Assembly: GCA_021789355.1 (NCBI GenBank)
Contig: JAJYJR010000443.1
Span: 1-5,380, forward strand
Reading direction: 5' to 3'
DNA: 5,380 bases
DNA from: Chloroflexota bacterium
Lineage (GTDB): Bacteria > Chloroflexota > Limnocylindria > Limnocylindrales > CSP1-4
The notes beneath the pieces were generated by a model. It ran no database searches. It had not been told where the DNA came from and was given only the letters and a program-made list of their open reading frames with translations. A program made the position numbers and the translations under genes. This document shows, in pieces, positions 5,336-5,380 of this stretch (its first letter is position 1; every line of letters starts with the position of its first letter).

Positions 5336-5380
5336 ATGGCCGGAAGGACGAAGCGCGCAGCGCTGGCACTGAGCGAGGAC
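5336..5380 (+). CDS. N-terminus of a gene, possibly IS630-type transposase (partial)
   Basis: ATG 5336 is preceded by GGAGG (5326-5330) with a five-base spacer, a good ribosome binding site. The 15 visible residues, MAGRTKRAALALSED, are basic and then lead into LSED, resembling from memory the start of IS630-family transposases (a basic tail, then LSxEE, then a helix-turn-helix). Fifteen residues cannot prove this. The neighbouring truncated ATP-grasp gene supports a mobile element. An unrelated helix-turn-helix regulator is the main alternative. Confidence 0.45.
   Translation, partial: MAGRTKRAALALSED

Noticed and set aside
5100..5369. Minus-strand frame of 89 codons over the ATP-grasp break
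   Set aside because: Pro/Arg/Ser-rich, no domain; the overlapping frame carries the ATP-grasp similarity, so this is a shadow, and it does not supply the missing ATP-grasp N-terminus by a frameshift.
1..5380. CRISPR array, rRNA, or integrase gene
   Set aside because: No regularly spaced direct repeats, no rRNA-like sequence, and no recombinase motifs in any frame of the window.

Overview
The window is GC-rich and bacterial. Gene content and codon use fit a high-GC lineage such as Actinomycetota or Chloroflexota, but no marker in view fixes the phylum. I read it as the junction between chromosomal backbone (left) and an integrated, defence-like genomic island (right).

Left part (1-1494): a class B penicillin-binding protein (PBP2/MrdA type) on the minus strand, running off the left edge before its KTG motif. 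Behind its start lie about 150 bases of non-coding DNA holding a GC hairpin that may be the terminator of the original tRNA gene.

Junction (1495-1549): the 3' half of a tRNA-Leu(UAA) on the minus strand. It has anticodon loop, 3' anticodon strand, long variable arm, T arm, 3' acceptor strand and an encoded CCA, but no D arm or 5' acceptor strand. This is the footprint left at the far end of an element that integrated into the 3' part of a tRNA gene. Its polarity puts the chromosome on the PBP2 side and the element on the right. No integrase is visible; it and the intact tRNA-Leu should lie beyond the right edge.

Island part 1 (1550-4168): a non-coding segment with three perfect hairpins in a row (1714-1782), then a two-gene plus-strand operon. 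The first gene is a beta-class DNA methyltransferase with a C-terminal Mrr-like nuclease domain in the same chain. The second overlaps it by ATGA and encodes a family 1 uracil-DNA glycosylase with its catalytic residues intact. A modification/cleavage enzyme coupled to a base-excision glycosylase next to an attachment site suggests a DNA-defence module; that function is inference.

Island part 2 (4207-5380): convergent to the operon, on the minus strand, are a three-helix membrane protein and, overlapping upstream of it, the C-terminal 141 residues of an ATP-grasp ligase of the MvdC/MvdD (RimK-like) type. The ATP-grasp gene has lost its 5' part at about 5275. Just beyond the break a new plus-strand gene starts at 5336 and runs off the window; its 15 visible residues resemble the N-terminus of an IS630-type transposase, so an insertion probably broke the ATP-grasp gene.
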